Part shown: piece by piece, positions 24,501 to 35,250 of the stretch
Layout: each line of letters opens with the position of its first letter
Position numbering within the stretch: the first letter of the stretch is position 1
Assembly (NCBI GenBank): GCA_034336665.1
Contig: CM067572.1
Span: 4,704,286 to 4,768,285, forward strand
Length of the DNA stretch: 64,000 bases
From: Luscinia megarhynchos
Taxonomy: Eukaryota > Chordata > Aves > Passeriformes > Turdidae
Reading direction: 5' to 3'
Notes under the pieces: model-generated
The model's input: the letters and a program-made list of their open reading frames with translations, nothing else
The model's database searches: none
Told to the model about the DNA's origin: nothing
Translations under genes and position numbers: made by a program

Positions 24501-26580
24501 CCTCCTTAGCAGCCCATAAAGTCAGTCTCTCACAATCAGGTTTCAGACTTTTTAAGATTCTAGCCATTTCTTTAGGCAATGAAGCAACCTAGTTCTTTTA
24601 TCCTGCTATTTTTATTGTTTGAAAGCCTGAGTCACATCTGATCTTTTTTATTTTTAGTTTTCTTTTGGGAGGAAAAAAAAATGCAACCCTTAATGTATCT
24701 TTTTTTGTTCAGTACTCTTGTTTCTTTGTGATAGACATAAGTAATGGCTCATTCACTGCAAATTCAGGACTCCTTACATTTTTCTTGCTGTGATAAGGGC
24801 ACACTTGCCATTATTACAGCTGCATTGTCCACATTGCTGCAGTAAAGATTTTGTCAGCACTTCCACTCTGAACACTATTTTTACTCACTATATTTAACAG
24901 GTTTATTAAAAAAACCCCAAAACCAATAAATTTGGCTCTGGGCTAAAATTTGGCAAGGTTAATAGTGTTTTTTTCATAGTAATTTGCAGGGATTTAACAA
25001 TATTACCCTAATTGCTATTTGAGGCTGAAACTTCTGTATCAATTGTTTATGTGAGCACTAAACTCATTAGGCTACAAACATAAGAGAAATATTAAACTGT
25101 ATTAATAATTACTGTTCCCAGCTAACAGTTCCCTAGGCACCCATGCAAAGACAATAATCTTAGGATCAGGGTTAAGTTTAGGCTTAATATTCAAATTAAG
25201 ACAACTCCAAATCCTTCTGTTGCTCACAATAGCTTGTGGTAGTTAACTAAAGTTGAGGGTACATGTGACAGAACCAGAATGTAAGAAGCAAATCCTGGGT
25301 AAAATACCTGTGGTGTCTTTAAGGATAACATGGAAAATTAAGTGGGAAATGTGATTAAAATAATGGAGAGGAGTTTTCACCAGGGGTGTTCATAATGTGG
25401 TTTCTTGCACAGTGCCCAGTGCAGAAGGGAAAGGGCAGCATGAAGATCATGTAATTTGTGCAGGAATACAGGGTGCCCCTATGAAATACTTGGGCATTGT
25501 TTAGGCAAAAAAGGAAAAAATAGATAAATCCCTCTTCCTGAATAGTAATGGGATTTGTTTCCTCTCCCTGAATCTGTCCCCTTTCCCCCGGCTTATCACT
25601 CCTTGAAGGAAGGATACAGCCAGTCCTGCAGGGCTGCCCCAAGGGATTTAGGAGTCTGCTGGTCCATTCTAATTAAAACAGCTCAGGGTAAAGAGATTCA
25701 CTAAAGTACCTGGGATCCCAGTTAATCCATTTCATTTGGCACTGAAGCAGGCTGGAAATATTTACTGACCCATGGGAGAGGGGAGAAAGGGAGAGCCAGG
25801 AAACTGCTGCTCCTTCTGTCTCTGACCAAAACCCATCACCTGCAGTTCTTTGGTTTGTTGGCTTAGATAAGGATGAATGTTTGGGCACATGGCTGCCAAT
25901 CTATTACCAGCATTAAGACAATTTTTTTAAACTTTAAGGAAGTTGAAACCAGGACAGGCAGCATCTTTAACAGTTCTAGTAGTCACCGAAATGAGTGAGC
26001 CAATCTCACAAAATTGCTAAATAAAGCTCTTAATATTTTCAATTTCACTGGGGCCTCTTCCCCACCATGTATTCCTTAAAGTGTTATTTTCAGACTTAAC
26101 TTCTGCTGTGATGCTCAGTAATATAAACTGCCAACAATTTAACACAAAATTAGGCACCTCAATTAACTATTTATTGCTGTAGAGATGCACAAGGATCTTA
26201 CTAACAAGTTGTTTGAATAAAATTAGAGCTGTAAAAGGACGGTAGGCTAACAACTACAATTATAATTCAAACCCAAGAGGAACCAATCTCCCTAGCAGCA
26301 CGTCTCAGGACAGTGAGGCAAAGCAAACACAAAAAATAACATCAGTGATCACAACCTGGAAGAAGGAAAAGGAAGATTCAGAGTGCAGTGAGGGCTCAGG
26401 ATACGTGGTTGGTAACTAGTGTGATTAGGGAAAAATAAAAAAAAAAAAGAAAATTGAAGATGTCTTCTGCATATGTTTTTCAGGCACTGTGTAACTGTCT
26501 TCCTTACACTCCCTCCTAGGGATACACTTCCTGTGAAAGTGTGGGAGAAAAACGCCGGGAGACAAAAGAGACAGCAGGGA
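18555..26580. other. unique sequence, no gene seen
   Basis: Eight kilobases without a recognisable gene or mobile element. Blocks at about 19225-19480 and 24905-25200 are AT-rich and dotted with TAATTA-type homeodomain motifs, reminiscent of conserved non-coding elements. GC-richer patches lie around 20440-20640 and 23200-24220, with open frames up to 117 codons that match nothing known. A T-rich tract lies at about 18799-18810. Confidence 0.5.
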
Positions 26581-26601
26581 GAGCATTCCAGCTCCCAGTA
26601 G

Positions 26602-26870
26602 TGATGTCATCCCATCAGCACAAACCCCGCATTGTCAGTTAGGGGATAAAAAGGGATGTGAAGCCCGGCCAAGCCTCCTCCTCTGGATTCAGAGGGAGCA
26701 GAGCAGCTCAGGTTCATGGCTGAAGGGCCACAGAGAGGGAAGAGGGAGAGAAAAATGGAAATTTTAAAACGGGGAAGGATTTTACGGCAGGCTCCCGGAA
26801 AGTGGAGTTGTGAGAACAAATAATTGCTCTGTGCGAGGAGCAGGGATGTGTGCGTGTGCCTGAGGTATAA
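26602..26870 (+). promoter_or_regulatory. promoter-like island with CRE-like and TATA-like motifs
   Basis: A CRE-like TGATGTCA at 26602-26609 is followed by a TATA-like ATAAAAAG at 26646-26653. After that comes a stretch with more CpG than its surroundings (CCCGGCC, ACGG, CCCGG, GTGCG). An initiation site would be expected near 26678. The first ATG after that (26716) opens a 35-codon basic frame ending at 26823. A weak donor-like GAG/GTATAA follows at 26862-26870. Each motif is common alone. The combination is suggestive, but I recognise no gene and the peptide is probably meaningless. Confidence 0.2.
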
Positions 26871-27861
26871 ACAGAGCTGTGAGCTTAGGGTAATCCCTAA
26901 ATGAAAAGGAATACAAAGATTGGTCCTACCAGTGAGACAGTGTGATGAAAAAGCTCAAGATTTTTTCTATATATATATTTTTTTTTGGTACTGCAATATT
27001 TCCTAATTCTGTTGGGAAGACAAGAAAGCAATTTTTGAAGAGATTACAAAGCAAACGTCCAAGTGTCCTACTTGCTCTCATTCTGAAGGAGATGAAGAAC
27101 TATTGATTTTCTGAAAGATTGCTTTGAAATGGTGGGAGCTGAGTACTTGTAAAGAACGAGAGCAGAGGGGCAGAGTTTGGTTTGGGAGGGTTGCTGCAGA
27201 CTCTGCTGTGGGCTTGATGAGGTCTGCCCACATGCTATTAAGAAGTCTGAATCTCAGAACTGCTCTGGGCAGCCCTGCCTGCAGGATGAGGCAGGAATTC
27301 AGTGAGAGCTCACAGTGCAGAGAGGGCTCTCTTCACTTCACAAGATAATCACATCCCTATGGGAGCCAGGCTTGGAAAGCCCAGACCCAAAGGAGGTGTT
27401 TGCACACCTGTGGTGGCTTCCAGCCCCTTGTGCAGTGCACACAGCACATCAGCTGCCACATCTGTGGCAAAGAGGGTGCTCACACCTTGCATGGGCTCAG
27501 ACAGATCCTTCTGCTCCAGCCCTGCCTGACAAACACCTCACCCTGATCAACCCCAGCCAGCATGGGTGTGCCCTGAGCTCTGCTCATTAATCCTCATTAA
27601 TTGAGAAGAGCTGTGTGAGGTTAGAGCTGCCATTTTAGCTGCTTCTGCTCACCAAATGCAAACCACCACCACGAAATCCTGGGGGGTTTTGTATGGTAAA
27701 TAGTCATCTGCAACAGCCAAGTTCCTAACTAGAACCACACCCCTTCAGAACAAAGGCAATTTTGGTGGGGGTACTTCCTCCTGATTACACTTTGGATGAT
27801 GCTGGGGTGTGAAGAAACTTAGCAAATCAATAAAAATACAAATAAAAACGTTTACTAAGGC
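26871..27861. other. unique sequence, no gene seen
   Basis: AT-rich at first, with a TATATATATA/T-rich tract near 26966-26986. GC-richer from about 27120 to 27600, with overlapping forward frames up to 91 codons that match nothing known. No repeat family recognised until the CR1 copy that follows. Confidence 0.45.
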
Positions 27862-28115
27862 TTGTAATGATAGGACAAGGGGGAATGACTTCAAACTGAA
27901 AGAGAGTAGGTTTAGATTAGATAGTAGGAAAAAAATTCTGTGACAGTGGTGAGGCCCTGGAACAGGTTTCTCAGAGAAGTTGTGGATGCTCCATCCCTGG
28001 AAGTCTTCATGGCCAGGCTAGTGGAAAGTGTCCCTGCCCATCCCATGGCAGGAGGGTTGGAACCAGAGGAGTTTTAAGGTCCCTTCCCAGCCAGGCCATC
28101 CCATGATTCTGTGAT
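27862..28115 (+). mobile_element. CR1 LINE 3' fragment
   Basis: A clear avian CR1 3' end. It opens with TGATAGGACAAGGGGGAATG and continues with AGAGAGTAGGTTTAGATTAG, then GTGGTGAGGCCCTGGAACAG, GATGCTCCATCCCTGGAAG, AGTGTCCCTGCCCATCCCAT and the tail CATGATTCTGTGAT. Few differences from the expected tail blocks suggest a fairly young copy. It is 5'-truncated as most CR1 copies are, and non-coding. Confidence 0.95.
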
Positions 28116-31100
28116 AAATCTGTGCTAGAGCTTCAGTCAGTAACTGTGTTGGAAAATAAGAAATCTATATCTTCCTTTGTGTGCCTAATTGTTTTCTCTG
28201 GTCATAACAAAACCCACAACAACTCCCTAAATCAAAGCCAATTAAAGGAAGTAACAGGAGGAAAAGGAAGGCATGAGAGGGGGAAGAAGAAAAAGAAGCC
28301 AGCAAGAAGGTTTAAAAAAGGCAAAGTGAATTTTACTGGGCAGAGGGTCTGTCTTCTTCCTGAATGCCCTTCATATTGCTGCACTTACCAGAAGGAGGAA
28401 TCTCCCTGGATAGGTATCATTAACTGGCATCTCTATTTCTCATCTTTTATTGTTGTGGCCTTTATTTCTTTGGTGCTGTAGTGCTTTATGACTGTTCTAT
28501 CTGATTTCCAATGTAAGTGCAATAAATGGAAGAAAAAGTGTGAAAAACCAGCAGGGTGCAACTCAGGGTGAGGGAAAAAGGGAGCAGAGTGGGTGCTGCC
28601 AGGTCCCTACTGCTCTTGTCTTAATTAGGATGCTCATGCAGCAGGGATCCATGGAAAACACAGCCTGAGAAATCAGAAACCTCATAGAGCTAGTCCAGAT
28701 CCTCCCATGGTATAAATTAACATTGATCTGTCCCAAAAATTGTATCAAGTCCAAAAAAGATGGCAACTGATGAACTTCATGTCTGCAAACGAGTTGCTAT
28801 GATCAGAAATTTATCTTTGCCAAGAGGACTGTGCAAAAAACCCACACCTTTATCCCTCAGCAAACAAAACTAAGTTCTCTTTTTCCAGGTTAGCTGCTGA
28901 ATTTCTATGACCTCAGCAGCACAATTTGTCTTGAAGCTTCTACTCAGATGACCCTTAAAAGCAATAGTGAAATTCTTCTGCTGGGGTTATGGAGTCTAAT
29001 AAAGACTCTGAGAACTGGTGGGAGGGCACTGAAGCATGCATGCATATGAAATCCCATCACATCTACAACCTGGGAATTCTCTGATGCCATGGAAAGAAAT
29101 GCAGAGCTACTGGTGCTTAATTCCCTTGAATCTTCAGAACTGTTTGTCATCTCCTGTACCTCTGCAGTGAGTGATGGTTAAACAGGATGTTTATTAAAAA
29201 CCCCAAACAGAACAAGGTGGAGGTGTTTGTTTCCATACCAAGAAGGCTTTTTAGTCACCTTCAACAAGTTGTCTTAACAATTACTGCTCCCTGCAGGTAG
29301 AGGCTCACCTGAAACCTAGAGCTGGGTTTATTGAGGGTGTTACATAAACAGCAATGAAAACTGCAGGGTGCAAGGGAGGGAGAAACTTTTCTGGTGGCAA
29401 TAAAATCTGTTGAAATAGCCAAAGCATCGTCATCAGGGACTAATCTGGCTTGGAGCCTGCTTGATTAAAAATGAGAGACAATAATTTTCTTATGGCTCCG
29501 TAATTCAATTGAATAACTTGGTTTGTTATCTAATACTACTTTGTCATACAGAATGATCTGTATGTTGAAAGCCCTGTTCAGGCATAAACTAATTAATTTT
29601 CATGGCAGGACCAGTCCTGTGAAGTGCTGTGCTTCCACAACGTAAGAGGAATTGAGGAAGTGCAATAACTCACAGGGTGAGGCTGAATTTCACATTAGAT
29701 ATGTAATTAAATCTGATGAGTCCCACCGGGGTGCAGAGATGGTAAGCAGAGATATTAAATGAGTTAGCCATGGCTGTGCATCCGTCCCTCTTTGGCTCCT
29801 GACTCAGAGCACAGTGGTGGCAGCTAAACTGACCCATCCTCTGGGACTCTCATTCCTCCACATCTGCCCTCTGGTAATGGCACAGCTCCCAGGGCTCTCA
29901 GCTTAGACTCAGTATTTCTGCAGTAATGCTGGACAGAATGAGGAAAATTCAGGGGTCAGAAGGTATGATAAAACATTTGGAAACTTAATCTATGTACTTC
30001 TTTACTTCACTAGCTGCTTTAGCAGATACTCAAGTTGTGCTTATTTCATTTCTCACAGTGTGAAATAATGAACTTTAAACATTCAGAGGCAGAAAAAGCC
30101 TATAAGGTAGGAAAAAGAGGAAGATGAAAGACTTATGTGACACCAGGTGAAGCACATGTCAGTAATTCGGGGATTATACTAATTAAAAAGATATTTTAAT
30201 ACTTTCCAAAGTCATCATTACAAACCTAGAAAATGTGGAGTTAGGGTTTCTGGAGTTTTTTTTAACCTGTGTATTACGACTCTGCATTTCACCCTAATTG
30301 CTTTGTAATTTGACATGCAAGGGTTTAATATGGCAGCTGAGGCAAATCCAGTAACAACTGGGAGCTAAAGCACAGAAAAGAGCTCCTGACAGGCAGAGCT
30401 TCAATTCAGCAACTCTGTACAGGCAATAGAGCTGTAACATAAAAGTTAGCAGGAAAGAAAAGGTGCTGAAAAAGGCCTGGCTAAAATAGCTCAGATTAAT
30501 ATTCAAGGCAGTTCTTTGACAGCTTTTAGTTTCTTAGTATGGCTTTTGCTTTTAATTTCTTCTTTTAGCTTGGTGTCTTCATTTTCCAGTGTAGTCCCTG
30601 TGAATGTTTATTACCTCTCTGCATTATTTTTGTCAATATGGATTTTAACCTCGAAGTGCTGCAAGAACAGCAGGGAAGTTTTTATTCCCTTGATAAGCAG
30701 AAAGGTACACAGCACAAGTTCTGTGGGTACAGATTTCTCATTCAGGGTGTATGAGCTGGTCTTTGCCATGGCTTTGTGCAATGACACAAATCTGTAAGAG
30801 CAGTGACAGCCAAGGGGAATCCAGTGATGGTTGTGAGACACTGACAAAAAAGCCAAAAACACAACAACATAAAGAAAATCAGATCCAAAAGTTGATCCTA
30901 ATATGTTCTTGTTCATTTTATTAAATGTGTGGTTGGTTCTTGCTTTTATTTCCTAAAAATTACGCTGGGACTGGAGCCAGTGCTGTCACAGATTAATGCT
31001 GATTGTGTAGCCCATGCTTTTGTAACCTTTAAGTTACACTACTCTAATGTTTTATTTTATGACCTTCCTGAGAAAATTCTGCAAAGCTCCAATGGATGCA

Positions 31101-34100
31101 AGGAACTGCAACTTGAATATTAACTGTACTGAGGTGACCGAACAACTTCCATCAGCTGAACAAGAGCTGCATCAGCTCCTTCTCTCAAGCTGATTTTGCC
31201 AAGAGAAACTGAAAGTGTTTGGTGTGGCTACACCTGGGCTGCAAACACTGTTTCATGAACTTTGCCACGAGTAGAGATCTTCCAAGGAGTTCTCTTAGCT
31301 CTGAAATTTAGAATTAAATTGGAGCAGGGGTTTACAATTTCTGTTTTGTCCTGAGTACAGGTCACTTATGGCCAGTCACAGAATCTACCAAATTATCAGG
31401 CATTAGTACATTCAGATTTGGGAGGGGAATGATGGTTCTTTTCTTCTTTGGATCATGTGCTGCTGTAATTCTCCCTGGGAATATTTTTTTCTGGAGGCCT
31501 TACAAGGTGGCTGTGAAAGTCTGAGTGACGTGATTTATTCCTGTTGTGTTCAGGTTATGTGTAAAGCTCAGTTTCAAAATTATTTAAAATTGTTTTTAGC
31601 TAATATCAACCTCTCCATGAAAGAGCCAACAAGAACTAAAGTCATCCTCACAAACCTGAGAGAAAGGAAATGGGGTGAGGATGGTGTCAAATGCCTTTGG
31701 GATTGCCAAAATCTGTGTTTACTCAGGGCCCAGTGTGTTGCTGCTGCAATTCACTCCTGTCACCCTCTGTCTGTATGAATCAAAAAGCAGAATGAGGGAT
31801 GCTGGATTTGCACCTTGCTCCAAACCTGCCTGCTGGCCACACAAAGACAAACATTTTGAGGTGTCAAAATGAGCTGAGTCCATCAGCTCCTACCCAAAGG
31901 CATAAATGTATTTTTAAATACCAGAAGTACAGAGATGCTCTTGTACACCTGCATAGCTGAAGTGTCTTTCCTCCTTTTTGATGCTCTTGTTTTCTTGACT
32001 GTTACTGTCTTAATATTGACCAACCCTGAAATGTTAATTTTGAAAAACAAAGATACAAGCCAGCATTTTCTGCTGTCAGAGTGAGTCTGGTTTGCAAAAG
32101 ACAGTAAATTCCAGGATTTTCATTTGTGAGGCAAAATAAAGCCCTTAAAGCTTTAACCCTCAGTTATTCCCAGCAAGGCCATCCCACCATTTCTGAGGAT
32201 GCTGGAATTAAGCTAATAAATAAGAGAAAAAAACAAACCCACTGCAGAAAGCTAAAGGCAGGGACTTTGATCAGAGCTTGCTTTGCATCCTGACTTCTGT
32301 GAATTCTTGCTGCAGCTGCAAGAGCAGCTGCATTATTTTCAACATCAATCTGAGCAATGCCATGTAATAGCCTCGTTACAGAGGGAATAAAGAGCTAACA
32401 GAATCCTAAAGTCGTCAGACTTTTTATAAAATTTACATTCAGAAATACCATATTTAAGCTATTTTTCAATGTTTGATTTTAAATGGGCACAATTAGAGTT
32501 GATTTTTGTTTTGTTTCTCAACTGGTAGTTACTACATTGAGCAAGTGTTGCTCGAGGTCACAGCCCTGCAAATGCACAAATGCAGAATCTGAATTCCATG
32601 GGAGAGAGGAGACTCACAGAGAGGCAAAGCATTAAACATGCAAACAAGGAGCTACAGAGAGAGAGAGAGAGCACTTGCATTTATAAGGAAGAAATGTGGA
32701 ATTCAGCAAAACATTTTACATACATCGAATTTTCTGCAGATTCTTTCAAAACAGCAATGAAATACAGAATTTTCTCATTTTTGGCCTCGCTTACCCTTTC
32801 AAATGGTTGTTAAGAGCCATAATGACTTTGTTAGAGCAAAGATAAACTCATGCAAAACACTTCAAAGGCTTCACTTTTACATGTGTCCAGAGATTGCCCA
32901 TTAAAGTTTGTCAGTGGTCACATCTGAATACTATTATCACAGGATTTCTCCATTTCCAAAATAATTTTACAAGCTTAGGTATGGATATTCTGGCAATACT
33001 AGCACTTTGCACAGATAAAATTAATGACCTTTTAAGGCTTAGGCACCATAAAGGGACTGCATAAAAAAACTTGATTTAAACTTGGTTTTTTAAACTTGAT
33101 TTGAATGTAACACATGACAATATTGTAACTCCTGAAAACAATACAATACCAAGGTGTGCTCACTCCAAACTACAAACAGGTCTCCCCTCCTTTAGCAGGC
33201 TGCTTACACCTCAGCTTCCACAAGGTATGCAATTAGATGACAATCTCAATGATCTTTTACCTCAGTGATACTATAAAATGATTTCTCTAGTCCTCACATC
33301 TGCAGGAAAAAGCTTGAAAATGTCACTCATGTATCAAGTAAAGGCTCAGGAAATAAAGGGAAATAAGTCAAAGAATTAATTTATAAAAAGTAAAACCAAC
33401 AACACAACCTTTTATCTAGTCAGATGTCCCTGGGTGCCTGAGGATGTTTAATGTTTCAGGTTAGAAGTACTGGATGACAGAGGGAGCTTTTTACTGGTTA
33501 AGTACTGCAATAAGAAGAACTTCTTTTTTTTTCCACTCTAATTATAGTTTACAAGCCCCTTTCTGGTAAGTGTGGGCAGACCATGTGATTTCTGTGCCTC
33601 ATGGAGCTAATAAGACTTCTCTTTTCAGTGCAGCATGGATCAACTTACTAATATTTGTGAAACACAAAGGAATTAGAATGATGAACACCCTATAAATAAA
33701 TAAATGCATCTCCATTCATTAGCCAGGAAAGCTCTGTTTTATTTCAAGAATTGATTTCTGAAAGTGCTTTACCATGTATTTTATCAGCAAACAAGATGAC
33801 ATTAAGTGGCAATATGTTAAAATTAGTTGCCTTTCATTCTTTTAACTTTACTGGAAAAAAGTTACATTTTCTTTTCAGATTGTATTTCCCCAAGTATAAA
33901 ACAGATGCATTTGGATAAATAGATTTGAAACATATTATTAAATTAAATGAAGAAAAGGAAATATAATGAAATAAAATCCAAGTATCTGAAAAAAAAATTT
34001 ATTTTCACAGGCCTGCAGTAGAAATCTAATGTTCCTTCTCTACTTTATCCTAGTATCAAGATGACAGGTATTCTATCATCTTTCAAAGTACCATCTGAGA

Positions 34101-34559
34101 TGCCTCCTGTGATCTGAGCAAGAATGGGTGTCCACTCAGGAGAACCAATTTCAAAATCCAGTTAAATGTATTAAATCTATTTCTATATGGGGCACGTTGT
34201 TTGTGCTTAGTACATTTATTACCATTATTACAATAAAATTAAGTAGTGCCATCTGAGATCAGGTTCCTGCTGTAGCTCTCCACATTCATTGTACTGGATG
34301 TTTTAAAGCAGACCAAGCAGAAGAAAGGAGATTCCTCTGAGGTGAGATGGGGACACAGAAATCAGGCACAGAGAAATTAACCTGTAGCCAGTGGTGCAGG
34401 GGCTTTGCACCACTCTAATTATTGGTTTGTCATCAGTCTTGACTGCTTGTCTTTAGATCTAGGATTAACAAAAACAAACAGTTTTTCTCATGTTCAGACT
34501 TGGATATGTATTATATTTTATCAGAAAGTACAGAGGGTACAGCAGAACTTTTAACTTCT
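28116..34559. other. unique sequence, no gene seen
   Basis: About 6.4 kb of mainly AT-rich unique sequence. The block near 29470-29620 has a 12-bp palindrome ATTCAATTGAAT (29503-29514) and TAATTAAT (29590-29597), and looks like a conserved non-coding element. A (GA)n tract lies at about 32656-32670. Open frames up to 119 codons (28122-28481, lysine-rich in the middle) match nothing known. No gene or RNA gene can be supported. Confidence 0.5.
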
Positions 34560-35250
34560 TTCTAGAAACAGGGAAAAATAACCTCAAGTGAAGTTACTAC
34601 AAAGTCCCTTAAAGCTAAACAGTTTAATAGAGAATTAACACCTATATTATTTATACTTTTGACCCAATAACTAGATTCCCATGACCTTTAGAGTGACACT
34701 GACTGATCAACCAGAAACTCCTACCTGAAATCCATGAAGAAGAAGGAAGAAGAAGAAGAAAGATGAACAAAGAAAGAGACAATGCCCAAAACCCTCCATC
34801 TTGTCCCATACTATCACTATACTACAAAACACCCAAATTTAAAACCCATCACCCTGTGAAAGCACACACTTCTATTTCACTACACACTTGTGATTTTTAC
34901 TCCATCACCCAAATTTAGAAGCCATCTCCAAGGCCTCAGGTCAAAAGCAGTGTTCTCCAGGGGGTCTGTGCCTGAAGGCACAGAAAGCTCAAAATCTCCT
35001 GATTTCTGGGATCCAGCATGAGCCCTCTTCAGGGACAGACAGCAGACCCCTGGCAGAGCAGCTCCTCCCTTCCAGGCCTCCTGCAGTTCCTGCCTTCCCC
35101 AAATCCCACGTAAAAACGATCCCAAGCCAGCTCAGCACAGTTGTAGTCACCTCAGGGGGTCTCCAGGGATGTCCCCACTGGGGAAGAATTTGGGAAGTGA
35201 ACCCTGCTCAGGCCAGGTGGTTAAAAAAAAAAATTCTAAAAGATGTTTTA
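34560..35250 (-). mobile_element. probable avian ERVL-type LTR, apparently solo
   Basis: Read on the minus strand, the segment has a GC-richer U3-like part. A block reading GACAAGATGGAGGGTTTTGG leads into a TTC-rich stretch (GAA repeat on plus, 34736-34761). Then come a TATA-like TATAAATAATA at about 34645-34655 and an ATTAAA signal at 34623-34628. This order and wording resemble songbird ERVL LTRs as I remember them; the exact subfamily cannot be named. It contains a perfect 8-bp stem TCTGTGCC/GGCACAGA at 34965-34984. I see no gag, pol or env frame beside it and no second copy, so it is likely a solo LTR. Both ends are approximate, and no target duplication was identified. Confidence 0.5.
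34736..34761 (+). repeat. GAA/GGA-rich microsatellite
   Basis: Purine tract built from GAA with one GGAA interruption, inside the LTR-like segment. Similar TTC-rich stretches occur in songbird LTRs, so it probably belongs to the element. Confidence 0.8.

Noticed and set aside
31600..31760. Possible antisense CR1 internal fragment (wording like 'gtgtcaaatgcctttggga')
   Set aside because: Only a few words resemble CR1 or other repeats; no continuous match could be followed.
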